NCBI RefSeq assembly: GCF_030651185.1
Contig: NZ_JAUSCJ010000013.1
Coordinates: forward strand, 186,001 to 250,000
From: Phenylobacterium sp.
GTDB lineage: Bacteria > Pseudomonadota > Alphaproteobacteria > Caulobacterales > Caulobacteraceae
DNA: 64,000 nucleotides
Direction: 5' to 3'
The translations under genes and the position numbers were made by a program. Shown in pieces: positions 8,585 to 19,114 of this stretch. Below the pieces are notes generated by a model. It ran no database searches and was not told where the DNA came from. It saw only the letters and a program-made list of their open reading frames with translations. Position 1 is the first letter of the stretch; each line of letters opens with the position of its first letter.

Positions 8585-9157
8585 CTAGGCTGCGTCAACG
8601 ATCTCCAACGCACCGTCTTCCGAAAGCACCGCCCCGCAGGTGAACCCAAGACGGCGCCAGAACGCAACCGGGTCCAGGGAGAGTTGGGCGCTGAGCCAAA
8701 GGCTGATGATCCGTCCGTGAGCGACCACCACCTTGGTCCCCTGCCCCACCGCAGCAATACGCGTCATGGCCCTGGCGAAACGTTCTCGGGCCGCTGCGCC
8801 GGTCTCCTCCCCGACGACCAGCCGGTCCGGCTCGCGCAAGGCCTGCTCGATCAGCGCCTCGATCTCAGCCTGGGAGACGAAGGGATTGTGGTCGGCCCGA
8901 TGCTCGGCAAGGTCAAGGTCGGTGCGCACCGGCAGGCCCAGGACTTCGGCCATGGCGGCGGCCGTGTCGTGGGCCTTGCGTTCGGGACTGGCGAACAGGA
9001 ATTGCGGGTCGAACCCGGTCAGCTTGCCCGCGAGCCGGGAGGCCGCCGCGCGGCCCTCGTCCGACAACGCCCACAGGGAACGCGGCACGTCGGGCACGAT
9101 GGCCGGCTGGCCGTGCTTGACCAGGATCAGGGCCGGCCGATGCGTTTGATTTCCCAT
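8585..9157 (-). CDS. Histidine phosphatase (phosphoglycerate mutase-like) family protein
   Basis: This 190-residue member of the histidine phosphatase superfamily has a first catalytic motif LVKHGQP (residues 12-18), where the usual RHG is KHG, and a second core motif VVAHGRII near residue 146. The [12 protein letters not shown] segment carries the conserved SP-R of the family. The ATG at 9157 lies 31 bases inside murB, and no other good start follows. The gene is therefore the last of the murG-murC-murB run by position. A cell-wall role is not evident. The Arg-to-Lys change may alter activity. Confidence 0.85.
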   Translation of the reverse strand: MGNQTHRPALILVKHGQPAIVPDVPRSLWALSDEGRAAASRLAGKLTGFDPQFLFASPERKAHDTAAAMAEVLGLPVRTDLDLAEHRADHNPFVSQAEIEALIEQALREPDRLVVGEETGAAARERFARAMTRIAAVGQGTKVVVAHGRIISLWLSAQLSLDPVAFWRRLGFTCGAVLSEDGALEIVDAA

Positions 9158-10032
9158 TCCAGTTCGATCCCGGTCTTGGCCTTCACGTCGGCCCGAACCG
9201 CCTCGCCGAGCCCCTCCAGGTCGGCGGCGGTGGCTTCACCCGTATTGATCAGGAAGTTGGCGTGCAGGGGCGAGAACATCGCGCCCCCGAAAGGTTTGCC
9301 GCGCCAGCCGGCCTCGTCCACCAGCTTCCAGGAGGAGTGGCCGGGGGGGTTCTTGAAGGTGGAGCCGCCGGTCTTTTCGCGGATCGGCTGGGTGGTCTCG
9401 CGGCGCGCGGTGATCTCGGCCATGCGGGCCTCGACGGCGGCGGGGTCGTCGGGCGTCCCCTCGAACAGCGCCCCGGTGAAGATCAGGCCGCCCGCCGCCG
9501 CCTTGGCAGACTTGCGGTAGGAAAAGCCCATCTCGGCGTTGGAGAAGGTCTTGCGCTCACCGGCCCGCGTCACCGCATAGGCCTCGACGAGCACGTCCTT
9601 GGTCTCGGCGCCGTAGCAGCCGGCGTTCATCATCGCCGCGCCGCCGATGGAGCCCGGCACGCCGCGATAGAACTCCAGGCCCGCGATCCCGGCCTTGCCC
9701 GCCTCGCGAGCCACCATGGCGTCCAAAGCCGCGGCGCCGGCATAGATGCGGTTGTCGCCGCGCGGTTCGATCTTACCGAAACTTCGTCCCGCCAGGCGGA
9801 TCACCACGCCCTCGACCCCGCCGTCGCGGACCAGGGTGTTGGAGCCGACGCCGAGCACGGTCACCGGCACGGCGGGGTCCAGGCCGCGCAGGAAGTCGGC
9901 CAGGTCGTCCTCGTCCTGCGGCAGGAACAGCAGCTCGGCCGGGCCGCCGACCCGGAACCAGGTGAAGGGGGCCAGCGGCTCGTCGGCCAGCAGCCTGCCG
10001 CGCACCTTGGGGAGGGTGTCGCGCCAGCTCAC
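9127..10032 (-). CDS. murB: UDP-N-acetylenolpyruvoylglucosamine reductase
   Basis: MurB reduces UDP-GlcNAc-enolpyruvate to UDP-MurNAc with NADPH through bound FAD, in the cytoplasm. The 301-residue protein has the FAD-binding [13 protein letters not shown] stretch, [20 protein letters not shown], and GGSTFKNP with the serine proton donor. The GTG start at 10032 overlaps the murC stop as GTGA. Its 3' end overlaps a histidine-phosphatase gene by 31 bases. ddl, which normally follows, is displaced by about 7 kb. Confidence 0.97.
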   Translation of the reverse strand: MSWRDTLPKVRGRLLADEPLAPFTWFRVGGPAELLFLPQDEDDLADFLRGLDPAVPVTVLGVGSNTLVRDGGVEGVVIRLAGRSFGKIEPRGDNRIYAGAAALDAMVAREAGKAGIAGLEFYRGVPGSIGGAAMMNAGCYGAETKDVLVEAYAVTRAGERKTFSNAEMGFSYRKSAKAAAGGLIFTGALFEGTPDDPAAVEARMAEITARRETTQPIREKTGGSTFKNPPGHSSWKLVDEAGWRGKPFGGAMFSPLHANFLINTGEATAADLEGLGEAVRADVKAKTGIELEWEIKRIGRP

Positions 10033-11444
10033 TTGGCGGCCAGGGCCTCAAGCTGGGCCGGCAGGGCGTAGGCCCAGCTGGTGATGTCGCCTGCGCCGAG
10101 GCAGACCACCAGGTCGCCGGGTCGGGCTTCGTCGGCGATGAGGCGGGCCAGGACCGCCGGACTCTCCAGGGGCACGGCGCGGCGGTGGCCGAAGCGGCGC
10201 AGGCCGTCCACCAGACCGTCGCGGTCCGCGCCGGCGATGGGGCTCTCGCCGGCGGTATAGACGTCGGAGACGATCACCACGTCGGCGTCGTTGAAGCAGC
10301 CGCAGAACTCCGGGAACAGGTCGTGCAGGCGCGAATAGCGGTGCGGCTGCACCACGGCGATCACCCGGCCGTTGGTGACCGCGCGGGCCGCCTTCAGCAC
10401 CGCGGAAATCTCCACCGGATGGTGGCCGTAGTCATCGATGATGCGGATGCCGGCGACCTCGCCCACCGTGGTGAACCGGCGGCCCACCCCGCCGAAGGTG
10501 GTCAGGCCCTTGCGGATGTCGGCCTCCGACACCCCCAGCTCGCGGGCGATGGCGATGGCGCCGAGCGCATTCATGACGTTGTGGTGGCCGGCCATCGGCA
10601 GGTGCAGGTCGTCCCAGCGCATCGGCTCGCCGTCGCGCGGCGCGATGACGGCGTCGAAGCGCGAGCCGTCGGGGCCCATGCTGATCTTCTCGGCGCGGAC
10701 CTCGGCCTGGGGGTTGGTGCCGTAGGCGATCAGGCGGCGGTTGACGACCTTGGCGGCCATGGCCTGGACGTCGGGGTGGTCGGTGCAGACCGCGGCGAAG
10801 CCGTAGAAGGGCACGTTCTCCACGAAGTCCTGGAAGGCCTTCTTCACCGCGTCGAAGTCGCCGTAATAGTCCAGGTGCTCGGGGTCGATATTGGTGACGA
10901 TGGCGCAGGTGGACTTCAGCTTCAGGAAGGTGCCGTCGCTCTCGTCGGCCTCCACCACGATCCACTCGCCCTCACCCACCTTGGCGTTGGTGCCGTAGGC
11001 GTTGATGATCCCGCCATTGACCACGGTGGGGTCCATGCCGCCGGCGTCCAGCAGGGCGGCCACCAGGGAGGTGGTGGTGGTCTTGCCGTGGGTGCCGCCG
11101 ACGGCGACGGAGAACTGAAGACGGGTCAGCTCGGCGAGCATCTCGCCGCGATGCACCAGGGGCAGGCGCCGGGCGCGGGCGGCGAGCATCTCGGGGTTAT
11201 CGGCCTTGATGGCGGTGGAATAGACGATGGCCGAGGCGCCCTCGATATTGGCCGCGCCCTGGCCGATGAACACCTTGATCCCCAGCTTCTCCAGCCGCTC
11301 GGTATTGGCGCTGGCCTTGGCGTCGGAGCCCTGCACGCTGTAGCCGATGCGCCGCATGATCTCGGCGATGCCGCTCATGCCGATCCCGCCGATGCCGATG
11401 AAGTGCACGGGGCCGACGGGGAACGGGACGGGACGGCGATTCAT
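10029..11444 (-). CDS. murC: UDP-N-acetylmuramate--L-alanine ligase
   Basis: MurC adds L-Ala to UDP-MurNAc, the first Mur ligase step. The 471 residues begin with a Rossmann-type [12 protein letters not shown] segment, followed by the ATP loop [10 protein letters not shown], the [10 protein letters not shown] block, and the C-terminal domain with YGHHPVEI and QPHRYSR. The ATG is 4 bases after the murG stop, and the stop overlaps the murB start. The length is usual for the family. Confidence 0.97.
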   Translation of the reverse strand: MNRRPVPFPVGPVHFIGIGGIGMSGIAEIMRRIGYSVQGSDAKASANTERLEKLGIKVFIGQGAANIEGASAIVYSTAIKADNPEMLAARARRLPLVHRGEMLAELTRLQFSVAVGGTHGKTTTTSLVAALLDAGGMDPTVVNGGIINAYGTNAKVGEGEWIVVEADESDGTFLKLKSTCAIVTNIDPEHLDYYGDFDAVKKAFQDFVENVPFYGFAAVCTDHPDVQAMAAKVVNRRLIAYGTNPQAEVRAEKISMGPDGSRFDAVIAPRDGEPMRWDDLHLPMAGHHNVMNALGAIAIARELGVSEADIRKGLTTFGGVGRRFTTVGEVAGIRIIDDYGHHPVEISAVLKAARAVTNGRVIAVVQPHRYSRLHDLFPEFCGCFNDADVVIVSDVYTAGESPIAGADRDGLVDGLRRFGHRRAVPLESPAVLARLIADEARPGDLVVCLGAGDITSWAYALPAQLEALAAK

Positions 11445-11448
11445 CGGT

Positions 11449-12546
11449 TCACTTCCCGGCTGCGGTCTTCTCGACCAGGTCGGCCAGACGCTCGGCGGCG
11501 TCGGGCTTGGCGATGGAGCGGGCGCCGGCGGCCATGCGGGCCAGGCGCTCGGGATTGGTCAGCAGCTTTTCCAGGGCGTTGGCCATGGAGTCGACGGTGA
11601 GCTGGTGCTCGCGGGCCATCTGGGCGCCGTGGGCGTCGACCATCACCTGGGCGTTCTGGCCCTGGTCGTCGTCCAGCGCGATGGCCAGCGGCACCAGGAT
11701 GGCGGGTTTGCCGGCGATGGCGAACTCGCAGACCGTGCCCGCCCCGGCCCGTCCGATCACCAGGTGGGCGTCCTTCAGCCGGCCGGCCATGTCGCGGAAG
11801 AAGGGGGCGATCTCGGCCTCCACCATGGCGTCGGCATAGACGCGGCGGGCCTGGTCCATGTTCTCGGCGCGGGTCTGCTGCTGCACCTTCAGGCGCACGC
11901 GCAGGGCCTCGGGCAGCTTGAGGATGGCCTCGGGCATCAGCTCCGAGAGCAGCCGCGCGCCCTGACTGCCGCCGGTGATCAACAGGCGGATCGGGCCGTC
12001 CGGCTCCGGCGGCGTGTAGGGCAGATCAAAGAGGGCGCGGATCTCCGGGCGGACCGGATTTCCCACCACGACGGCGCTCTGGGCGATCCTGGGCGGGGCC
12101 TTCTGCAGCATCGGGAAGGCGCAGGCCACCGCCTTCACATGGCCCACCAGCCGGCGGTTGGCGCGGCCCATCACCGAGTTCTGCTCGTGCATCACCGTCG
12201 GCAGGTTGAGCGTGATCCCGGCCAGCAGGCCCGGCACCGAGGGATAGCCGCCAAAGCCCACCACCACGTCGGGCCGGATGCGCCGGAAGGCGGCGCGGGC
12301 CTGCATGACGCCGCGCAGGATGGAAAGGCCGGCCAGGGCCATGCCGACGGGGTCGCGGGGCTTGTAGGTGCGGGCCGACAGCCCGATGCGCTCCTCGGCC
12401 GGGAAGCTCTCGGCGAAGGCGGCCACCCGCTCGTCGCTGGCCAGCACGATGCGCCAGCCGCGGGCGATCAGGGCCTCTGAAAGGGCCTGGGCGGGGAAGA
12501 GGTGTCCCCCGGTGCCTCCGGCGGCGACGACGGCGATCTTGCGCAT
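11449..12546 (-). CDS. murG: UDP-GlcNAc:lipid I GlcNAc transferase
   Basis: MurG transfers GlcNAc to lipid I to give lipid II at the cytoplasmic membrane face. The 365-residue GT28 enzyme shows the N-terminal glycine loop [32 protein letters not shown], a second glycine-rich [11 protein letters not shown] and the donor site [10 protein letters not shown]. It starts 10 bases downstream of ftsW and ends 4 bases before murC, so it is co-transcribed. Confidence 0.97.
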   Translation of the reverse strand: MRKIAVVAAGGTGGHLFPAQALSEALIARGWRIVLASDERVAAFAESFPAEERIGLSARTYKPRDPVGMALAGLSILRGVMQARAAFRRIRPDVVVGFGGYPSVPGLLAGITLNLPTVMHEQNSVMGRANRRLVGHVKAVACAFPMLQKAPPRIAQSAVVVGNPVRPEIRALFDLPYTPPEPDGPIRLLITGGSQGARLLSELMPEAILKLPEALRVRLKVQQQTRAENMDQARRVYADAMVEAEIAPFFRDMAGRLKDAHLVIGRAGAGTVCEFAIAGKPAILVPLAIALDDDQGQNAQVMVDAHGAQMAREHQLTVDSMANALEKLLTNPERLARMAAGARSIAKPDAAERLADLVEKTAAGK

Positions 12547-12555
12547 GGATGCGCT

Positions 12556-13734
12556 TTAGGCGAAGGCCGCGGACTTGGCGAGGCCCTCGCCCTGGGAATA
12601 GGCGCCCGGCCGTCGCCTCGTCAGCGCCAACGCAAGTCCAAGCGTCAGGCAGATTGCCAGCATCGAGGAGCCGCCATAGGAGATGAACGGCAGGGTCATG
12701 CCCTTGGTGGGGATCAGGTTGAGGTTCACCGCCACATTGATGAACACCTGTTCGCCCACCAGCACGAAGAGGCCCGCGGCCGCCACCTGCTGGAAGGGGT
12801 CGGTGAGCTTCATGGCCTTGTAGAGCCCGCGGATCACGATGAAGCCGAACAGGGCGATGAGCATCAGCGAGAAGATCAGGCCGTACTCCTCGGCCGCCAC
12901 CGAATAGATGAAGTCGGTATGCAGGTCGGGCACGTGGCGCTTCATGACGCCCTCACCCGGGCCGCGCCCGAACAGGCTGCCCGCCGCGATCGCCTCGGCC
13001 GCCCGGTCCACCTGGTGGGTGTCGGCCCGGTCGGGGCTTAGGAAGCGGTCCACGCGGCTGGCCACGTGGGGGAACAGGAAGTAGGTCGACGACAGGCCCG
13101 CCAGCGCCGTCCCGCCCAGCAGCATCACCCAGGACAGCGGCACGCCGGCCATCCAGAAGGCGGCCCCGAAGGCCACGGTGATCAGCACCGTCTGGCCCAC
13201 ATCGGGCTGGACCAGCAGCAGGCCCACCGACAGCAGGTAGAGGCCAAAGGCGATGGTGACGCCGGGCACGCCCTCACCCTTCTGGCCCTCGGCGAACATC
13301 CAGGAGACCAGGATGATCAGGGCCGGCTTCATGAATTCCGAGGGCTGCAGGGTGAACCCCGCGAACTCCACCCAGCGGGTCGCGCCCTTGGCGCTGTGAC
13401 CGATGAACGGCAGGATCATCATCACCAGGATCGCGGCGATGTAGATGAAGAAGGCCGCCCGCCGGACGCCCTTGGTGTCCAGCATCGAGGTAGAGATCAG
13501 GATCACGGCGCCCGCCGCGGCAAACACGCACTGACGCACCGCGAAGTGGAAGGGGTCGCCGATGTTCATCCGCGCGGCGGCCGAGGGGCTGGCGGCGAAG
13601 GACATCAGCACGCCCAGGATGATCAGCACGCCGACGGCGCCCAGCATCCAGCGGTCGATGGTCCACCACCAGACCCCCACCGGCGTGCGGTCGCTGCGGG
13701 CGAAGGCGTGGGCCTGCTGCGAGGGCGCGATCAT
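12556..13734 (-). CDS. ftsW: Lipid II polymerase / cell division protein FtsW
   Basis: This is a SEDS-family glycosyltransferase of the divisome. The 392-residue protein has about ten membrane helices. The family signatures GATRWVEFAGFTLQPSEFMK and the C-terminal LIPTKGMTLPFISYGGSS are visible. The ATG at 13734 overlaps the murD stop (ATGA), placing it between murD and murG as in the standard dcw order. FtsI encoded upstream is the cognate transpeptidase. Confidence 0.97.
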   Translation of the reverse strand: MIAPSQQAHAFARSDRTPVGVWWWTIDRWMLGAVGVLIILGVLMSFAASPSAAARMNIGDPFHFAVRQCVFAAAGAVILISTSMLDTKGVRRAAFFIYIAAILVMMILPFIGHSAKGATRWVEFAGFTLQPSEFMKPALIILVSWMFAEGQKGEGVPGVTIAFGLYLLSVGLLLVQPDVGQTVLITVAFGAAFWMAGVPLSWVMLLGGTALAGLSSTYFLFPHVASRVDRFLSPDRADTHQVDRAAEAIAAGSLFGRGPGEGVMKRHVPDLHTDFIYSVAAEEYGLIFSLMLIALFGFIVIRGLYKAMKLTDPFQQVAAAGLFVLVGEQVFINVAVNLNLIPTKGMTLPFISYGGSSMLAICLTLGLALALTRRRPGAYSQGEGLAKSAAFA

Positions 13735-15146
13735 GCGCGGGCTCCCTTGGCCGCGGGCGCGGTCAGTCCCTGGACGGCGGCGCGGAACGCCTCGCCCCGG
13801 GCCTCGAAGTCGGCGAACTGGTCGAAGGAGGCGCAGGCCGGCGACAGCAGCACCACGGCGTCCTGCCCCTTGGCGGCGGCGTCGGCATAGGCCTTGGCCA
13901 CGGCGGTTTCCATGGTCCCGCAGGCGACCGTCTGGGCCTTGCCCTTCAGGGTCTCCTCAAAGGCCTCGGTGGCCTCGCCGATCAGGTAGGCCTTCTCGAT
14001 CTTGGGGAACAGGTCGACCAGGGCGTCGATGCCGCCGGTCTTCGGCTGGCCGCCGGCGATCCAGTAGAATTTCGGATAGCTCGACATCGCCTGGCGGGCG
14101 GCGTCGGTGTTGGTGGCCTTGCTGTCGTTGACGAAGCGCACGCGTCCGACCTGGCCCACGGTCTCCATCCGGTGCGCCAGGCCCGGGAAGCTCATCAGCC
14201 CCTCGGCGGCCTCCTCAGCGGTGATCCCCAGGCCGCGGGCGGCGGAATAGGCGGCCGCCGCGTTCTGCCAGTTGTGCCGGCCCGGCAGGGAGCGGGCCCG
14301 TAGCAGGTCGGCGACTTCCACCGCGCGCTCGCCGGTGGCGTCGTAGAGCAGGCCCTGCAGGACGTAGACCCCGCGGCCCATGGCCTTGGACGCCGAGATC
14401 GGCACGATGGTGCGGCGGTTGGCGGCGGTGATCTCGGTGCAGATGCGCTGCCCCCAGGGATCGTCCACGCCGATGACGGCAGTGTCGCCCTTGCCCTGGT
14501 TCAGCAGGATGCGGCGCTTGGCGGCGACATAGCCCTCCATGCCGCCGTGACGCTCCAGATGGTCGGGGGAGACGTTCAGCAGGATGGCGACATCGGGCTT
14601 CAGGCTGGTGGTCAGGTCGAGCTGGTAGGAGCTCATCTCCAGAACGTAGACGGCCCCGCCGTGCATGTCCTCGAGGTCCAGGACTCCCACGCCGATGTTC
14701 CCTCCAACACGCGTGTCGCGGCCCGCCGAGGCGCAGATGTGGCCGATCAGGGCGGTGGTGGTGGACTTGCCGTTGGTGCCGGTGATGGCGACGATCTTCG
14801 GGCGCTTGTGCTCGGGCGCGGCGTTCACGGTGCGGGCGAACAGCTCCATGTCGCCAACGATCTCGACGCCGTGTTCCTTGGCCTTGGTGACGGTCCAGTG
14901 CGGTTCGGGATGGGTCAGCGGCACGCCGGGCGACAGCATCAGGGCCGCGAACTCGCTCCAGTCGGCGGTGGTCAGGTCCACCAGCGGCAGGCCCTGCGCC
15001 TGGGCGGCGGCGCGGCCCTCGGGACGCTCGTCCCATAGGGCCACCCGGGCGCCGCCGGCCAGCAGGGCGCGCGCGGCGGCCAGACCCGTGCGGGCCAGGC
15101 CGAACACGGCGACCGTCTTGCCTTCGAAGCCGCGGACCGGGATCAT
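13731..15146 (-). CDS. murD: UDP-MurNAc-L-alanine--D-glutamate ligase
   Basis: MurD adds D-Glu to UDP-MurNAc-L-Ala in the cytoplasm. The 471-residue Mur ligase has the N-terminal FGLARTGLAAA nucleotide-binding fold, the ATP loop ITGTNGKSTTTAL, a central NVSPDHLERH block and NDSKATNTDA in the C-terminal domain. A gap of 19 bases separates it from mraY, and the stop overlaps the ftsW start. Confidence 0.97.
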   Translation of the reverse strand: MIPVRGFEGKTVAVFGLARTGLAAARALLAGGARVALWDERPEGRAAAQAQGLPLVDLTTADWSEFAALMLSPGVPLTHPEPHWTVTKAKEHGVEIVGDMELFARTVNAAPEHKRPKIVAITGTNGKSTTTALIGHICASAGRDTRVGGNIGVGVLDLEDMHGGAVYVLEMSSYQLDLTTSLKPDVAILLNVSPDHLERHGGMEGYVAAKRRILLNQGKGDTAVIGVDDPWGQRICTEITAANRRTIVPISASKAMGRGVYVLQGLLYDATGERAVEVADLLRARSLPGRHNWQNAAAAYSAARGLGITAEEAAEGLMSFPGLAHRMETVGQVGRVRFVNDSKATNTDAARQAMSSYPKFYWIAGGQPKTGGIDALVDLFPKIEKAYLIGEATEAFEETLKGKAQTVACGTMETAVAKAYADAAAKGQDAVVLLSPACASFDQFADFEARGEAFRAAVQGLTAPAAKGARA

Positions 15147-15165
15147 GACTGGCTCAAGCCCTCCC

Positions 15166-16275
15166 CTACCGCAGCTTCAGGGTGGCGAGGCCGAAGATGG
15201 CCAGCATCACCGCGATGATCCAGAAGCGGATCACCACGGTGGATTCCGACCAGCCCAGCTTTTCGAAATGGTGATGGATCGGGGCCATGCGGAACACCCG
15301 CTTGCCCGTCAGCTTGAAGGAGACGACCTGGATCATCACCGACAGGGTCTCCAGCACGAAGAGACCACCGATGATGCCCAGCACGATCTCATGCTTGGTG
15401 GCCACGGCCACGGTGCCGATGGCGCCACCGAGCGCCAGGGACCCGGTGTCGCCCATGAAGATCTTGGCCGGGGGGGCGTTGTACCAGAGGAAGCCGAGCC
15501 CGGCGCCGATCATCGCCCCGCAGAACACGCCCACCTCGCCCACGCCCGGCACGAAGTGCAGCTGCAGGTATTTCGCGAAGACGTAGTTGCCCACGAGGTA
15601 GGTGATCAGGCCGAAGGCGGCCGCGGCGATCATCACCGGCACGGTGGCCAGGCCGTCCAGGCCATCGGTGAAGTTCACGGCGTTGGCCGCGCCGACGATG
15701 ATGAAGGCGCCGAAGGCCAGGTAGAACCAGCCCATGTCCAGCAGCAGGCCCTTGAAGATCGGGAAGGCCACCGAGGTGGCCAGTTCCGGCGACTCGGGCG
15801 GCCGGCCGCCATAGACGACGATCAGGGCGACGGCGGCGAGCGCGATCAGCGTCTCCAGCACCAGACGAACCCGACCGGAGATCCCGTCGGTGGTCTGCTT
15901 GGTGACCTTGGCGTAGTCGTCGGTGAAGCCCAGGACGCCGTAGCCGACGGTGACCAGGATCACCGCCCAGACATAGACGTTGGAGAGGTCCGACCACAGC
16001 AGGGTGCCCACCAGCAGGCCGGCCAGGATCATCACCCCGCCCATGGTCGGGGTCCCGGCCTTCTCCACCACGTGACGGGCGATGCCGTCGGCGCGGATCG
16101 GTTGGCCCTTGCCCTGCTTGGCCTGCATCCAGCGGATGAAGCGCGAGCCCATCAGGGCCACCACCAGCTGCGCCGTGAACAGCGCCATGCCGGTGCGGAA
16201 GGTCAGATATTTCAGGAGGTTGAGCGCAGGTATGTGCCCGCTGGCCGACATCTGCTCGTAGAGCCAGTAGAGCAT
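15166..16275 (-). CDS. mraY: Phospho-MurNAc-pentapeptide translocase
   Basis: MraY makes lipid I from UDP-MurNAc-pentapeptide and undecaprenyl phosphate. The 369-residue protein has about ten membrane helices. Catalytic signatures seen are KAGTPTMGG, the FTDDYAK aspartates, [13 protein letters not shown] and the cytoplasmic HHHFEK histidines. The start overlaps the murF stop by one base (TGATG). Confidence 0.97.
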   Translation of the reverse strand: MLYWLYEQMSASGHIPALNLLKYLTFRTGMALFTAQLVVALMGSRFIRWMQAKQGKGQPIRADGIARHVVEKAGTPTMGGVMILAGLLVGTLLWSDLSNVYVWAVILVTVGYGVLGFTDDYAKVTKQTTDGISGRVRLVLETLIALAAVALIVVYGGRPPESPELATSVAFPIFKGLLLDMGWFYLAFGAFIIVGAANAVNFTDGLDGLATVPVMIAAAAFGLITYLVGNYVFAKYLQLHFVPGVGEVGVFCGAMIGAGLGFLWYNAPPAKIFMGDTGSLALGGAIGTVAVATKHEIVLGIIGGLFVLETLSVMIQVVSFKLTGKRVFRMAPIHHHFEKLGWSESTVVIRFWIIAVMLAIFGLATLKLR

Positions 16276-17663
16276 CAGCCCGCCTTCCCTGAACGCGCAT
16301 CAAGGGCGACCAGCGCGGCAGTCACCGCGCCCGCCTTCGAGCCGTTGGAACCCTTGACCATCACCAGATCCCCAGGCTCTGCGGCCCGGGTGACCAGCGG
16401 CACGAGCTGCGCCGCAGACTCGGCGTACCCGCCGCGCCGAGTCGACGGAAGGGCGTCCCAGAGGGATTTCATCAAAGGTCCGGCGCAGAACACCAGGTCG
16501 ATGCCGGCCTCAGCCAGCGGTTGCGCCAGCCCGGCATGGTATCCGGCCCCGCCCTCGCCCAGCTCCAGCATGTCGGTCAGCGCGACGATCCGCCGCCCCG
16601 AGGCCTTGCGCGCCCCCAGGCTCTTGAAGGCCGCGGCCATGGAGATCGGATTGGCGTTGTAGCTCTCGTCGATCAGGGTGAAGGCCCCGGCCGGCAGTTG
16701 GATGGTCTTCTCCGCGCCGCGCCCTTCCAGCGGCTCGAAGGCGCCCAGGGCCGCCAGGCTGTCGCCGAGCGAGACCTCCAGGGCCTCCAGCATCAGCAGC
16801 ACGGCCATGCTGTTGGGCCCCCAGTGGAAGCCCTTCTGCAGGATCGGAAAGTCCAGCGCCTTGCCGTGCAGCCGGGCCTGGACCACAGCATGGTCGGCCT
16901 GGGGCTGGAAGTCGATCAGGCGGGCGTCGCACGCCTCGCCGGCCCCGAAGCTCAGCACCTTGGCGCCGGCCTTCGTGGCCGCGTCGCTCAGCAGGTCGAA
17001 CCAGGCGTTGTCGGCATTGAGGATGGCGACGCCGCCCGGCTCGATACCGTCGAAGATCTCGGCCTTGGCGCGGGCCACCCCGATCTCGCCGTCCGGGAAG
17101 TTCTCCACGTGGACCGCGCCCACCGTGGTGATGGCCACCGCGTGGGGCCGCACGAAGCGGCTGAGCGGGGTGATCTCGGCCGGGTGGTTCATGCCGATCT
17201 CGAACACCGCGCGCTCGGTGTCGCGGGGCATGCGCGCCAGGGTCAGCGGCACGCCAATGTGGTTGTTGTAGCTCTTCACCGAAGAGTGGGCCCGGCCCGA
17301 CAGCGTCAGCCCGGCGCGCACGGCTTGCGTGACGCTGGTCTTGCCGACCGAGCCGGTGACCGCGCCCCGGCGGACTTGAGGCGCGCGAATCCGGGCCGCT
17401 TCTCCCAGCCTTTCCAAGGCCTTGAAGGTGTCTTCCACCAGGACGTGGGGACCGTCCACCGCCTGGCTGACCAGGGACCCCGTCGCGCCCTTGGCCAGGG
17501 CGGGGGCCACGAATTCATGGCCGTCCCGCACGCCGGCCAGGGCCACGAACAGGTCGCCGGTCTCGATGGAGCGGGTGTCGATGGAAACGCCAAGCGCGGC
17601 AAAGTCGCCGACCACCTGGCCGCCGGTCGCCCGAGCGATCTCGTCGGCGGTCCAGAGGCTCAT
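16275..17663 (-). CDS. murF: UDP-MurNAc-tripeptide--D-alanyl-D-alanine ligase
   Basis: MurF adds the D-Ala-D-Ala made by Ddl to UDP-MurNAc-tripeptide. The 462 residues contain the ATP loop [31 protein letters not shown] and the C-terminal DESYNANP block. The ATG at 17663 overlaps the murE stop (ATGA). The ddl gene that supplies its substrate is in the same window but separated from the block. Confidence 0.97.
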   Translation of the reverse strand: MSLWTADEIARATGGQVVGDFAALGVSIDTRSIETGDLFVALAGVRDGHEFVAPALAKGATGSLVSQAVDGPHVLVEDTFKALERLGEAARIRAPQVRRGAVTGSVGKTSVTQAVRAGLTLSGRAHSSVKSYNNHIGVPLTLARMPRDTERAVFEIGMNHPAEITPLSRFVRPHAVAITTVGAVHVENFPDGEIGVARAKAEIFDGIEPGGVAILNADNAWFDLLSDAATKAGAKVLSFGAGEACDARLIDFQPQADHAVVQARLHGKALDFPILQKGFHWGPNSMAVLLMLEALEVSLGDSLAALGAFEPLEGRGAEKTIQLPAGAFTLIDESYNANPISMAAAFKSLGARKASGRRIVALTDMLELGEGGAGYHAGLAQPLAEAGIDLVFCAGPLMKSLWDALPSTRRGGYAESAAQLVPLVTRAAEPGDLVMVKGSNGSKAGAVTAALVALDARSGKAG

Positions 17664-19114
17664 GGCTTGCCTCGCAGGGCCTGGTCGATCTCGATCACGT
17701 CGTCGAAGGGATGCACGATTCCCGCGACGATCTGGCCCTGCTCATGGCCCTTGCCCGCCACAACCAGGACATCGCCGGCCTCGAGGAGGGACACGCCCGC
17801 GCGGATGGCCGCGCGGCGGTCGCCGATGTCCTGCATGCCCGTGGTCCCGGCCATCACCTCGGCGCGGATGGCGGCCGGGTCTTCGCTGCGGGGATTGTCA
17901 TCGGTGACGATGGCGACGTCGGCGAGGCTGGCCGCGATGGCGCCCATCAGCGGACGCTTGGTGCGGTCGCGGTCGCCGCCGGCTCCGAACACCACGATCA
18001 GCTTGCCCTCGACGTGAGGCCGAAGGGCCTTCAGCACCGTCTCCAGGCCATCGGGTGTATGGGCGTAGTCGACATAGGCGACGCCGCCCCGGGGCCCGCT
18101 CCCGATCAGTTGCAGCCGGGCCGGCGCGCCCTCAAGGGTCTCCAGGGCCTTCATGACGACCGCCACCGGCTCTCCGGCCGCGATGCACAGGCCTGCCGCC
18201 ACCAGGGCGTTGGAGGCCTGATAGCCGCCCAGCAGGGGCAGGTTCACCTCATAGGTCTGGCCCTGGGCTCGAATGGTCAGGTGCTGGCCCTCGAGGGTCG
18301 GGGTGCGGGCGACCAGGGTCAGGCCCTGTCCCGCCTCGCCCACCGACATCACGCTCTGGCCGTTGGTGACCGCGGCGGCGGCGAAGGCGTCATAGGCGTC
18401 GGAGTCGGCGTTGAGCACGGCGGTTCCGCCCCGCGGCAGCAGGTCGGTGAACAGCCGCAGCTTGGCGTCGCGATAGGCCTCCATCGTGACGTGATAGTCG
18501 AGGTGGTCCTGGGTCAGGTTCAGGAAGCCGGCGGCCAAGATCCGCGCCCCATCCAGGCGCCGCTGATCGACGCCATGCGACGACGCCTCCAGCGCCAGGT
18601 GGGTCACGCCCTGCGCCACCAGTTGGCTCATCAATTCGGCGACGTCAGCGGCGTCCGGCGTGGTCAGGCCGGGCGGCGTCAGTTGCGTCTCGAACCCGCC
18701 GGGGCCCGTGGCGTAGACCCCCAGCGTGCCCATGCTGGCGGCACGATGCCCGCCGGCGTTGAAGATCTGGCGGCAGAAGCCGGCGACAGAGGTCTTGCCG
18801 TTGGTGCCGGTGACGGCGACCACGGTGGCGGGCTGGTCCTTCCAGAAGGCGGCGGCGGCCAGGGCATAGGCGCGCCGCGGATCGGGGGTGACCACGAAGG
18901 GCACGCCGACGCCCGGCGCCTCACGGGTGGCGATCACCGCGGCGGCGCCAGCGGCGGCCGCGCTCTCCACGAAGGCCAGGCCATCGGCCTTGGTGCCCGG
19001 CAGGGCGGCGAACAGGAAGCCCGGCTTCACCCTGCGGCTGTCAGCCGTCACGCCCTCGATCATCGGATCGACCGCGAGGTCTCGAGCCACCAGTTGTGAA
19101 AGCCGCACGCCCAT
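17660..19114 (-). CDS. murE: UDP-MurNAc-L-Ala-D-Glu--meso-diaminopimelate ligase
   Basis: MurE adds the third residue of the stem peptide. The 484-residue enzyme has the ATP loop VTGTNGKTSVAGF and the DNPRSEDP motif. DNPR is the known signature for meso-diaminopimelate rather than lysine, so the peptidoglycan should be of the DAP type. The ATG at 19114 overlaps the ftsI stop by one base (TGATG). Confidence 0.97.
   Translation of the reverse strand: MGVRLSQLVARDLAVDPMIEGVTADSRRVKPGFLFAALPGTKADGLAFVESAAAAGAAAVIATREAPGVGVPFVVTPDPRRAYALAAAAFWKDQPATVVAVTGTNGKTSVAGFCRQIFNAGGHRAASMGTLGVYATGPGGFETQLTPPGLTTPDAADVAELMSQLVAQGVTHLALEASSHGVDQRRLDGARILAAGFLNLTQDHLDYHVTMEAYRDAKLRLFTDLLPRGGTAVLNADSDAYDAFAAAAVTNGQSVMSVGEAGQGLTLVARTPTLEGQHLTIRAQGQTYEVNLPLLGGYQASNALVAAGLCIAAGEPVAVVMKALETLEGAPARLQLIGSGPRGGVAYVDYAHTPDGLETVLKALRPHVEGKLIVVFGAGGDRDRTKRPLMGAIAASLADVAIVTDDNPRSEDPAAIRAEVMAGTTGMQDIGDRRAAIRAGVSLLEAGDVLVVAGKGHEQGQIVAGIVHPFDDVIEIDQALRGKP

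Noticed and set aside
10185..11600. 471-codon plus-strand frame opposite murC
   Set aside because: Shadow of murC with no family motif, like similar long frames opposite murE (17711-19099) and the thiolase (55174-56496).
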